The notes under the pieces: model-generated
Told to the model about the DNA's origin: nothing
The model's database searches: none
What the model saw: the letters and a program-made list of their open reading frames with translations, nothing else
From: Acidobacteriaceae bacterium
GTDB lineage: Bacteria; Acidobacteriota; Terriglobia; Terriglobales; Acidobacteriaceae
Reading direction: 5' to 3'
DNA length: 10,340 nucleotides
Assembly: GCA_025462785.1 (NCBI GenBank)
Contig: JAOAPG010000207.1
Location: 1 to 10,340, forward strand
Part shown: positions 1 to 5,478 of the stretch, one piece after another
Layout: each line of letters opens with the position of its first letter
How positions within the stretch are numbered: position 1 is the first letter of the stretch
Translations under genes and position numbers: made by a program

Positions 1-1
1 C

Positions 2-949
2 GATCAGATGTTTTCTTCCACCGCCATTGGGCCGATGGAAGTCTTCCGCCATGCAGGTTCGTTGTGGAACGCTCTCACGGGAGAGCGGCTCGCTCCCCGC
101 TTTCACGTGACTACCGCATCGGCGGATGGAAAGCCGGTTTGCTGCGATGGAGAGATTCAGATTCGTCCAAACGTCGCGCTCAAAGACGTAGGCGTAACGG
201 ATCTCATTTTTGTTCCGACCACCGGACTCAGTGTGGATGATGTTGTCGAGCGCAATGCGTCGATTGTGCCCTGGCTGAAGCGACGCAGCACTCGCGGAGT
301 ATCAATTGCGAGCGTGTGCTCCGGAGTAGGACTGGTTGCGGCAGCTGGTTTACTCGACGGGAAACGCGCAACCACTCATTGGGGGCTCGCTGAACGCTTT
401 CGCGAGAAATATCCTCTGGTGAAATGGATGCCGGAATTGATGGTGACTGAAGACCACGGTTTCTATTGCGGCGGCGGAGTCAACGCGTCGCTTGACCTCA
501 GCATATATCTGGTCGAAAGATTCTGCGGCCACGAAATCGCTGTGCAGACCGCCAAGGCGTTGCTCATCGAAACGCCGCGTGCCTGGCAGTCCGGATTCGC
601 CATTGTTCCTTTAAAGACAGACCATACAGACGACGCGATTTCCAGCGCGCAGGAGTGGATGCATAAGAATTTCGCCAAGACATTTTCTCTGGAAGATCCG
701 GCGCGGCGGGTGGGTATGAGCGTACGCAATTTCGTCCGGCGCTTCAAACTAGCGACCGGGGATAGCCCGTTGATCTACCTGCAAAAGCTGCGGATTGCGG
801 CAGCCAAGCGAATGTTGGAGAGCAACCATCGCTCAATGCAGGAGATTTGTGACGCCGTAGGTTATCAGGATGTCGCTTTTTTCCGCGGGCTGTTTCAGCG
901 GCATACGGGAGTTTCGCCGAGTACGTATCGGGAGAGATTTGGGATGTAA
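2..949 (+). CDS. GlxA-type transcriptional regulator (PfpI-like domain plus AraC HTH), 5' end cut by window
   Basis: Probable transcriptional regulator with an N-terminal DJ-1/PfpI-like (class I glutamine amidotransferase-like) sensing domain and a C-terminal AraC-type DNA-binding domain. The frame is open to the left edge, and the first Met (base 8) falls inside the usual motif leading to GPMEVFRHAG, so the real start, normally 15-25 residues earlier, lies outside the window. Counting from that Met, the nucleophile-elbow cysteine is C104 in ASVCSGVGLVAAAGLLDG, followed by ATTHW (121-125), typical of the family. The AraC domain covers about 212-313: a first helix-turn-helix around SLEDPARRVGMSVRNFVRRF and a second around QEICDAVGYQDVAFFRGLF, ending in the signature GVSPSTYRERF. 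The domain order is that of GlxA/FtrA regulators; these rarely act as amidases. The ligand and targets are unknown. The OsmC gene 48 bases downstream is the obvious candidate partner. Confidence 0.93.
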   Translation, partial: DQMFSSTAIGPMEVFRHAGSLWNALTGERLAPRFHVTTASADGKPVCCDGEIQIRPNVALKDVGVTDLIFVPTTGLSVDDVVERNASIVPWLKRRSTRGVSIASVCSGVGLVAAAGLLDGKRATTHWGLAERFREKYPLVKWMPELMVTEDHGFYCGGGVNASLDLSIYLVERFCGHEIAVQTAKALLIETPRAWQSGFAIVPLKTDHTDDAISSAQEWMHKNFAKTFSLEDPARRVGMSVRNFVRRFKLATGDSPLIYLQKLRIAAAKRMLESNHRSMQEICDAVGYQDVAFFRGLFQRHTGVSPSTYRERFGM

Positions 950-986
950 GGGAATCCAGCAACTCAGATTAATCGATCATAAATTC

Positions 987-992
987 GGAGGG
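987..992 (+). promoter_or_regulatory. Ribosome binding site fixing a GTG start for the OsmC gene
   Basis: GGAGGG lies five bases before the GTG at 998. An ATG at 994, only two bases after the purine run, is in a different frame and reaches a stop after 11 codons, so GTG is the likely start. Confidence 0.7.
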
Positions 993-997
993 TATGA

Positions 998-1504
998 GTG
1001 GATATCAGATCGCTTCAGAAGCCTTTTAAGGAGCAGTACCGGCGCGATCCGGGAAGCTCACGCATCACTTTAACCGCGAAGGGAAGCGAGACAGCAACGC
1101 CGCTGTCTTGTTCTGTAGATATCGGCCGCACCATCTACGAAGCGGAAGCCCACAAAGGCGTTGGAGGGGCAGGCACCGCGGCGTGCTCGGGCGATCTTCT
1201 GCTTGGAGCCCTGGCTGCGTGCGCGCAGCTTACCTGTCAGCTGGTTGCAACCGCGATGGGAGTTCCGACTCGGCATATTGGAGTCACTGTCGACGGAGAT
1301 ATGGATTTGTCGGGAACGCTGGGCATTTCGAAAGAGGTACCAGTGGGTTTTGAAGCAATTCGTGTGCAATTCAAACTTGACGCGCCAGAGGCAACTCCAG
1401 AGCAATTGAAGGCTCTGCAGGAGAAGACGGAGCAATATTGCGTCGTTCTGCAAACCATGTTGCACCCGCCAAAGGTTGAAAGTCGCTGGGGCACGTCGGA
1501 ATGA
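998..1504 (+). CDS. OsmC family protein (thiol peroxidase-like)
   Basis: A 168-residue cytoplasmic protein of the OsmC/Ohr superfamily, whose characterised members reduce organic or inorganic peroxides through a pair of cysteines. The first conserved cysteine is C75 in LLLGALAACAQLTC, which matches the family helix beginning LLxAxxAC. The second is C148 in EQYCVVLQTM, the place of the resolving cysteine (usually xxYCPVxxTL). An additional C80 sits five residues after C75. The length is normal or slightly above the usual 140-150 residues, with an N-terminal extension of about 20 residues. The GTG start at 998 has a strong ribosome binding site. The gene follows the GlxA-type regulator on the same strand with a 48-base gap, so co-transcription is likely. 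Whether it is a peroxidase, a dehydrolipoamide-coupled reductase or something else in the family cannot be settled from sequence. Confidence 0.9.
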   Translation: MDIRSLQKPFKEQYRRDPGSSRITLTAKGSETATPLSCSVDIGRTIYEAEAHKGVGGAGTAACSGDLLLGALAACAQLTCQLVATAMGVPTRHIGVTVDGDMDLSGTLGISKEVPVGFEAIRVQFKLDAPEATPEQLKALQEKTEQYCVVLQTMLHPPKVESRWGTSE

Positions 1505-1535
1505 TTTTTGTTGGTTCATTGTCATGCTGAGCGAG

Positions 1536-1561
1536 GGCGTTGCCTTTCGTTTCGCAACGCC
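1536..1561 (+). terminator. Perfect 8-bp hairpin after the OsmC gene, possible terminator
   Basis: GGCGTTGC (1536-1543) and GCAACGCC (1554-1561) are exact reverse complements separated by ten bases, starting 31 bases past the OsmC stop. No T-run follows, so intrinsic termination is unproven. The preceding GTCATGCTGAGCGAGGG resembles a dispersed intergenic repeat (GTCATnCTGAGCGAAG...) that I recall as common in soil bacteria, so this may be a repeat-borne hairpin. The remaining intergenic DNA to the IS (1562-1690) shows no gene. Confidence 0.45.
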
Positions 1562-1661
1562 TAATCGAGCCCCCTTACTCTACCGAGGTTCGCAATCGTC
1601 GCAATAGTCATTCCTCAGAAGAGTGCGCTCGGAAGGACAGGGCTGACGGTGGCTCCACTTT

Positions 1662-1678
1662 CGACTTCCACCCTGCCT
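1662..1678 (+). repeat. 17-base direct repeat, left copy flanking the IS
   Basis: CGACTTCCACCCTGCCT occurs here and again, base for base, at 2851-2867 on the other side of the insertion sequence. It is outside the inverted ends and the probable 4-base target duplication, so it is not part of the element. Confidence 0.8.
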
Positions 1679-1690
1679 GTTGTAGCAACG

Positions 1691-1729
1691 TAATTCTGTC
1701 ACCCTAACGGCAACATGAAAATGTCACCC
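1691..1729 (+). repeat. Left terminal inverted repeat of the IS
   Basis: These 39 bases match the reverse complement of 2797-2837 with one A/G difference and a two-base (CC) length difference. Two TGTCACCC boxes lie inside it, at 1697-1704 and 1722-1729. The outermost five bases (TAATT, facing AATTA at the other end) probably include the AATT target duplication rather than element DNA. The transposase stop codon falls in the inner box. Confidence 0.9.
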
Positions 1730-2832
1730 TGGCGAAGCCAGGGTGTGTTGCAGGCGGATATCGCTGTAATAAAACGAAACGCGCCCGTCGAGAGCTTGAT
1801 AGAGGTGGACTTTGGCGCCGGCGAAGCTGAAGCGCTGTCCTTGCTGGGGGATCTGGAAACGCCGGCCCTCCCATTGGACGATGTTGTCGTTGCTGACTAC
1901 GCGCTGATGAACGAAACAGCAGATGCGATCCAGATTTTGCGGGGCGGGGCGCCATGCGGTTTGCATGTCGCGGGGGTGGCGGGCGAAGCGACGGTTGTAG
2001 TCTGCCATGAAAACGCGCAACCCGGCATTGGCGGAGTCCAGATCGCAGGCTTGGGCCAGGCGGAGTTCGCTGGTGAGGCGATCCTGCAGCACGCCCCAGA
2101 GGCGTTCGACGCGGCCTTTGGCTTGCGGACTGCGGGCGGCGATGAAGGTGATACCGAGTTGCTCCAGGGCGCGGCCGAACTGGGTGGGCTGACGTTTTCC
2201 GGCGAGTTCTTCTTCCCGCGACCAGAACTCGTCGTTACGCACGAAGATGCCGCTGTGATCTCCGTAAAAGGCGAGGGGAGCGCCGTGGCGGCGCAGCAGT
2301 TGGGCGCAGCAGCGTGAGATAGCCGAAGGCGGTTTCGGAAGGAAAGAACTGAGCGGCCAGGATTTTTCCGGTGGCATCGTCTTGCATGCCGAGCGCGGTG
2401 AGCCTGGGGCCGCGGCCTTCGAGCCAGTCGTGGGGAGAGCCATCGAGCTGCACCAGTTCGCCTTCGCGGGCGGATCGCAGACGGCGCTGGCGATGAAGGG
2501 GAGCGCGGCGTCTCCGCGGAGAGCCGAGACCGGCCTGGCGCAAGAGGCGGCGAAGAGTTTCGCGGCTGAGGGAGAAGCCCTCGACCTCACAAAGCTTTTC
2601 GCAGAGGTGGTGGTCGTTGAAGCCGGCATAGGTAGAACGGGCCAGGCGAATGACGGACTGGCGAACCCGGCTGGGCAGGCGCCGGGAGCTGGGCCGTCCG
2701 CGGTTGGCGCACGCCATCTCTCCCTTCGCACAGCTAGAAATTACGCTCACTCGTTGCAGTTCCTTCTGACTCAACGCGAATGTCCTTCCTCTCATGGGGT
2801 GACATTTTCACGTTGCCGTTAGGGGGTGACAG
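1696..2832. mobile_element. Defective insertion sequence, ISNCY/IS1202-like
   Basis: An element of about 1.14 kb, running from CTGTCACC to GGTGACAG, with long inverted ends and a single transposase gene on the minus strand that fills it. AATT stands immediately outside both ends (1692-1695 and 2833-2836) and is the best candidate target duplication. As AATT is itself palindromic, the exact ends are ambiguous by a few bases. The DDE transposase, with GELVQLDGSPHDW and SPQAKGRVERLW motifs, is of the type filed under ISNCY (IS1202 group). The transposase is broken, so this copy could move only if an intact relative supplies the enzyme. It inserted in the intergenic region between the OsmC gene and the small protein-dehydrogenase operon, without interrupting a recognisable gene. 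Confidence 0.88.
1724..2795 (-). pseudogene. ISNCY-type DDE transposase, frameshifted and lacking its HTH
   Basis: The reading begins at ATG 2795-2793, just inside the right inverted end, and stops at TGA 1726-1724 in the left one. The first 164 codons carry RETLRRLLRQAGL and VQLDGSPHDW (first catalytic Asp at 2442-2444). The homology then passes to another frame at about 2301-2304, where one extra G (C on the coding strand) explains the change: removing it restores RQLLRRHGAPLAFYGD. The second frame carries the second Asp (2258-2260) and the catalytic Glu in AKGRVERLW (2105-2107). Near the N-terminus, ELQRVSVISSCAKGEMACA joins directly to NRGRPSSRRLP. In the family as I recall it, about 30 residues forming the helix-turn-helix lie between these two segments, so an in-frame deletion near 2706-2716 is likely. 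Long plus-strand open frames over this region are shadows of the G+C-rich gene. Confidence 0.88.
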
Positions 2833-2837
2833 AATTA
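2797..2837 (-). repeat. Right terminal inverted repeat of the IS
   Basis: Reverse complement of the left end (1691-1729), with two additional bases in a C/G run and one substitution. GGGTGACA boxes are at 2797-2804 (inner) and 2824-2831 (outer). The transposase start codon lies just inside the inner box. Confidence 0.9.
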
Positions 2838-2850
2838 TGGAGCTAAAACA

Positions 2851-2867
2851 CGACTTCCACCCTGCCT
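2851..2867 (+). repeat. 17-base direct repeat, right copy flanking the IS
   Basis: Identical to 1662-1678. Taking out the element and one AATT would place the two copies 48 bases apart. Confidence 0.8.
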
Positions 2868-2915
2868 TTACTAATTCGTTCCTACCATTGAAAATGGTTG
2901 GTTAGGTCCTTAATG

Positions 2916-2943
2916 GTTTACCTCGCAGTGCGGGAACTAGAAT
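2916..2943 (+). promoter_or_regulatory. Weak candidate promoter for the small protein-dehydrogenase operon
   Basis: TAGAAT (2938-2943, five of six matches to the -10 consensus) lies about 20 bases before the AGGAG ribosome site. The best -35-like word, TTTACC or GTTTAC around 2916-2922, has a spacer of only 15-16 bases. A small stem (ACCATT/AATGGT, 2884-2898) lies upstream. The position is sensible but the match is weak. Confidence 0.25.
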
Positions 2944-2974
2944 TCATCACAACGAGATAGAATAGGAGCCCATC

Positions 2975-3163
2975 ATGGCCGCTACCGGAGAACTCATTCG
3001 CCTCATCAACTATGTCGACGACATCAACACAACCTTGCGACGCATTAAGGCTTTTGTGGGCGCGATGGAGCCCGATGAGCGCAAGCGCTTAGCGGAGAGT
3101 CTGCGTGGTGCGAGTGCCAACCTTGAGGATGTGCTGGCGAGTTTGGAGAAGGGAAGCAAGTAG
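2975..3163 (+). CDS. Small hypothetical protein, translationally coupled to the dehydrogenase
   Basis: A 62-residue protein that I do not recognise. It starts at ATG 2975 with AGGAG six bases upstream (2964-2968) and ends in TAG 3161-3163, whose last G begins the GTG of the next gene. The coupling and good ribosome site argue that it is translated. The sequence is rich in charged residues and Leu/Ile at helical spacing (ELIRLINYVDDINTTLRRIK, then ERKRLAESLRGASANLEDVLASLEKG), has no Cys or Trp, no signal peptide and no membrane segment. It is probably an all-helical, perhaps dimeric or coiled-coil cytoplasmic protein. Gene order suggests a role tied to the acyl-CoA dehydrogenase step, such as a partner or stabiliser, but nothing in the sequence shows this. 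Confidence 0.75.
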   Translation: MAATGELIRLINYVDDINTTLRRIKAFVGAMEPDERKRLAESLRGASANLEDVLASLEKGSK

Positions 3164-4056
3164 TGGCGGAGGTTGCCACCATCGCCGTCATCGGCGCGGG
3201 AACCATGGGACGCGGCATCGCCCATGTCGCCGCGCTCGGCGGGTACCGGACTATTCTGGAAGATCTGCTTCCGAATGCGCTGCGAAGAGCTGACAGCGAG
3301 ATTCGCGCCAATCTCGACAAGTCGGTCGGGTTGGGAAAAGTTACTGCCGATGCGGCCACTGCCGCGCTAGGTCGTCTGGAGTATGCAGGCAGCGTCGAAG
3401 AAGCCGCGCGGGAAGCCGACTTGGTGATTGAAGCCGTACCGGAAGAGATGGAATCGAAGATCGAGATCTTCACTTTGCTCGATAAGGTTTGCCGGCCGGG
3501 AACGATTCTCGCTTCCAATACTTCATCGCTTAGCGTTACCGAAATTGCCAGCGTGACTTATCGCGCGAAGAAGATTGTGGGCATGCACTTCTTCAATCCC
3601 GTGCACAAGATGACGCTGCTGGAAGTGGTGCGCGCGCTTGAAACGGACGACGAGACTCTGGCCGCTACCGTAGAGGTAGGTAAGCGCATGGGCAAGGAAG
3701 TGGTCGTTATCAAAGAGTCTCCGGGATTTATCACCAGCCGCGTTAATGCCATGATCGGCAACGAAGCGTTTTTCATGCTGCAAGAGGGAGTCGCGTCGGC
3801 AGAGGACATCGACAAGGCGTTGAAGCTTGGCCTGAATCATCCCATGGGGCCATTTGAGTTGGTCGATCTCGTTGGGCTCGATACCCGCCTGCACATCTTG
3901 GAATATCTACATAGAAGCTTAGGCGAGAAATATCGCCCTGCACCATTATTAGTACAGTATGTGAAGGCAGGCCGACTTGGGCGTAAGAGTGGTCGCGGGG
4001 TGTACGAGTATCCTGAGCTGGAACCCAAGCAAGAGTTGTCCGTCAAAGCGCATTAG
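3163..4056 (+). CDS. 3-hydroxyacyl-CoA (3-hydroxybutyryl-CoA) dehydrogenase
   Basis: A complete single-function NAD(P)-dependent 3-hydroxyacyl-CoA dehydrogenase of 297 residues, near the usual 280-290. It oxidises or reduces the 3-hydroxy group of acyl-CoAs in beta-oxidation, butyrate or polyhydroxybutyrate-type metabolism. The N-terminal Rossmann domain opens with GAGTMGRG (11-18). SNTSSL (118-123) supplies the catalytic-site Ser121, and HFFNPV with H142 plus LEVV with E154 form the His-Glu pair at the conserved 12-residue spacing. The C-terminal 3HCDH domain includes NHPMGPFELVDLVGLD (225-240) and the end motif GRLGRKSGRGVYEY. Where many relatives have Asn in PGF-x-x-N-R, this protein has Ser192 (PGFITSR), which I believe is shared by a Bacillus/Thermus-like subgroup. 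The GTG start overlaps the previous stop and has a purine-rich site at 3145-3156. There is no enoyl-CoA hydratase domain or neighbour, so substrate length is open. Confidence 0.95.
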   Translation: MAEVATIAVIGAGTMGRGIAHVAALGGYRTILEDLLPNALRRADSEIRANLDKSVGLGKVTADAATAALGRLEYAGSVEEAAREADLVIEAVPEEMESKIEIFTLLDKVCRPGTILASNTSSLSVTEIASVTYRAKKIVGMHFFNPVHKMTLLEVVRALETDDETLAATVEVGKRMGKEVVVIKESPGFITSRVNAMIGNEAFFMLQEGVASAEDIDKALKLGLNHPMGPFELVDLVGLDTRLHILEYLHRSLGEKYRPAPLLVQYVKAGRLGRKSGRGVYEYPELEPKQELSVKAH

Positions 4057-4068
4057 AACGAACAAGCA

Positions 4069-4096
4069 CCCGCCCTTCGCTTCGCGATAGGACGGG
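4069..4096 (+). terminator. Imperfect hairpin between convergent genes, possible bidirectional terminator
   Basis: CCCGCCCTTCGC pairs with GCGATAGGACGGG around a TTC loop, with one C-A mismatch and one bulged T. It lies in the 57-base gap between the dehydrogenase and the minus-strand DUF2911 gene. GCACCCGCC occurs on both sides (4066-4074 and 4097-4105). No clear T-run follows on either strand, so a dispersed intergenic repeat is an alternative. Confidence 0.45.
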
Positions 4097-4113
4097 GCAC
4101 CCGCCAATAATCT

Positions 4114-5196
4114 TTATTTGTTTATGTCTTCTTTTGCTTCCAGCTTTTTCACCAAGGCTTCCATGAATGGTTTGTTTGTAGCCGGCGCTGCTTCGGCCGA
4201 GAGCTTCATTTCTTTTATCGCATTCGTGTAATCGCCTTTTGCACAGTTCATGCGCGCGATTTCGGAATGTACCAGCCAGTTATTGGGATTTTTCTTAAGG
4301 TTCATCTGAAAGATTTCGAAAGCCTGCGCTTGTTGTCCCTGCGTTTGCAACTGGCGTCCGTACGCGTGGAGTTGAAACGCGTTCGCCATTTGCAGCGCCG
4401 CATTCTTGGTCGTGGCCGCTTCGTCTTTACGGCCGAGTCCGTCGAGAATACGCGATTTGGTCATGAAGTTATCAAAGCGTTCTTCGATCTGGATCGACCT
4501 CTCCTCGTACTTGAAGGCATCGTTGAGATCCCCATGATTCTCCAGGAGATAAGTCGCAGCGTCGTCCCATGCATCCCAGGTGTAACCGGGCCAGCCGCGT
4601 AACTGAGCTGGCAGGCTCTTTGCGACAATTTCATTTACATTCGCGCTCACCTTAAACGGGACAGCTAATTTTTCCCAAGTGAGAGTCACTGCCGTGGAGT
4701 CTGGTTTCAGATCATCGAAGTCATAGGCCAAGGCTTCGTGGAATTCGGCGGCATGAGGTTTTACTTTGACGCGAAGCGCGTCTTCGGACTGGTTGTAGCT
4801 GAAGCTGCCCCAGGCAGTGGAGGCCTTGGAAAAGATGATCGTCCATTCATTTTCGTCAGGGATCATATGCAGACCATAGACGCCCTGCGCTAAAGGCTGG
4901 CCTTCAATGCTGACCGGGTCGGTGAATTCGATGATCGTGTTCTCGTTGGCTCCAGCGCGCCAGACCTCGCCGTAAGGGACGGTTTTTCCCCAAATGTTTC
5001 TGCCGCCTACGAGTGGACGGTGATAAGTGACGATGATGTCTGTGGTTCCGATCCGTTGCGTTGTTGCAGCGCGCTGACTGATGAGCGGAACTTTTAAAAG
5101 GGAGGATTGGCCGCCATTCTGAAATTGGCCGTGGGCGATGGAGGCGAAAGAGCAACTCAATACTACGATGAAGAACCTGGCGCAAAGTTTGTACAT
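4114..5196 (-). CDS. Exported DUF2911 domain protein with C-terminal TPR repeats
   Basis: A 360-residue protein of unknown biochemical function. Residues 1-23 form a signal peptide (hydrophobic FFIVVLSCSFASIA, cleavage after AHG), so it acts outside the cytoplasm. Residues about 36-178 are a DUF2911 domain, with the hallmark stretch TYHRPLVGGRNIWG, then VPYGEVWRAGANENT (73-87), GVYGLHMIP (105-113), EWTIIFSK (117-124) and WGSFSYN (129-135). Residues about 208-350 are helical tetratricopeptide-like repeats (for example LLENHGDLNDAFKYEERSIQ and AKGDYTNAIKEMKLSAEAAP), a protein-binding scaffold. The ATG at 5196 has AGGAAGGGC five bases upstream (5201-5209). DUF2911 proteins of this architecture are common in Acidobacteriota and Bacteroidota. 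The gene is divergent from the permease pseudogene, with 282 bases between them. No catalytic residues are apparent. Confidence 0.9.
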   Translation of the reverse strand: MYKLCARFFIVVLSCSFASIAHGQFQNGGQSSLLKVPLISQRAATTQRIGTTDIIVTYHRPLVGGRNIWGKTVPYGEVWRAGANENTIIEFTDPVSIEGQPLAQGVYGLHMIPDENEWTIIFSKASTAWGSFSYNQSEDALRVKVKPHAAEFHEALAYDFDDLKPDSTAVTLTWEKLAVPFKVSANVNEIVAKSLPAQLRGWPGYTWDAWDDAATYLLENHGDLNDAFKYEERSIQIEERFDNFMTKSRILDGLGRKDEAATTKNAALQMANAFQLHAYGRQLQTQGQQAQAFEIFQMNLKKNPNNWLVHSEIARMNCAKGDYTNAIKEMKLSAEAAPATNKPFMEALVKKLEAKEDINK

Positions 5197-5246
5197 GGCA
5201 GCCCTTCCTATGTCACGGGAAATTTTCCGGATAGAACGAATAGCAA

Positions 5247-5258
5247 CTGAACGTTCAG
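5247..5258. promoter_or_regulatory. 12-base perfect palindrome, candidate operator
   Basis: CTGAACGTTCAG reads the same on both strands. It sits 51-62 bases upstream of the DUF2911 start and in the region it shares with the divergent permease pseudogene. Short GAAC/GTTC palindromes are typical of TetR-like operators, but no regulator gene of that family is visible here, so the role is inferred only from form and place. Confidence 0.35.
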
Positions 5259-5400
5259 GTAGACGATTTGTATGACGGGAAGTTAGCAGAGCGAGTCGTC
5301 ATTTATCGTGGCTATCCTTTTTCGCGGCTCGTCCGTCTAACCTTTAATTACGAGTCAGGGGAACCCCGTGTAGTTGTGTTACGTATCACTCCTTAGCGGC

Positions 5401-5425
5401 GAGGCGGAACTGAGACCTCCGCCTC
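5401..5425 (+). repeat. Hairpin 1 upstream of the permease pseudogene
   Basis: GAGGCGGA (5401-5408) and TCCGCCTC (5418-5425) are exact reverse complements around a nine-base loop. It is one of two strong stems in the 282-base divergent intergenic region 5197-5478, which holds no gene. Confidence 0.65.
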
Positions 5426-5436
5426 ATAAATGCCAA

Positions 5437-5467
5437 CCCCCTGCTGTCCTCCCCGGCCAGCAGGGGG
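5437..5467 (+). repeat. Hairpin 2 (10-bp GC-rich stem) just before the permease start
   Basis: CCCCCTGCTG (5437-5446) and CAGCAGGGGG (5458-5467) are exact reverse complements around an 11-base loop. The stem ends two bases before AAGGA (5470-5474), which with ATG 5479 is the apparent ribosome site of the permease gene. A folded transcript would bring the stem right against the initiation region. No T-run follows, so a simple terminator is not indicated. Confidence 0.7.
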
Positions 5468-5478
5468 GCAAGGATCGA

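Noticed and set aside
870..1073. 67-residue open frame spanning the GlxA end and OsmC start
   Set aside because: It overlaps two well-supported genes in another frame and has no recognisable content.
1070..1525. Minus-strand 151-residue frame opposite OsmC
   Set aside because: It is antisense to a conserved gene, with composition expected from a shadow frame.
2295..2310. Programmed frameshifting in the transposase
   Set aside because: The site lacks a slippery A-run or heptamer, the shift needed is +1, and the gene also seems to have lost its HTH, so simple mutation is more likely.
1715..2822. Long plus-strand open frames across the IS (200 and 146 residues)
   Set aside because: They are antisense to the transposase, have Ala/Gly-rich low-information sequence with no family motif, and start or end in the inverted repeats.
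1662..2867. CRISPR-like array from the 17-base repeats
   Set aside because: There are only two copies, without a further one at the same period, and no cas genes. The present separation is due to the IS.
5374..5478. Upstream start for the first permease (N-terminal extension from 5374)
   Set aside because: The extension has no family resemblance, runs through both hairpins, and the ATG at 5479 has a ribosome site and begins the normal permease N-terminus.
5197..5478. Remnant of a lost ABC ATPase gene before the permease
   Set aside because: I found no Walker A, signature or Walker B-like stretch in any frame of the 282 bases.
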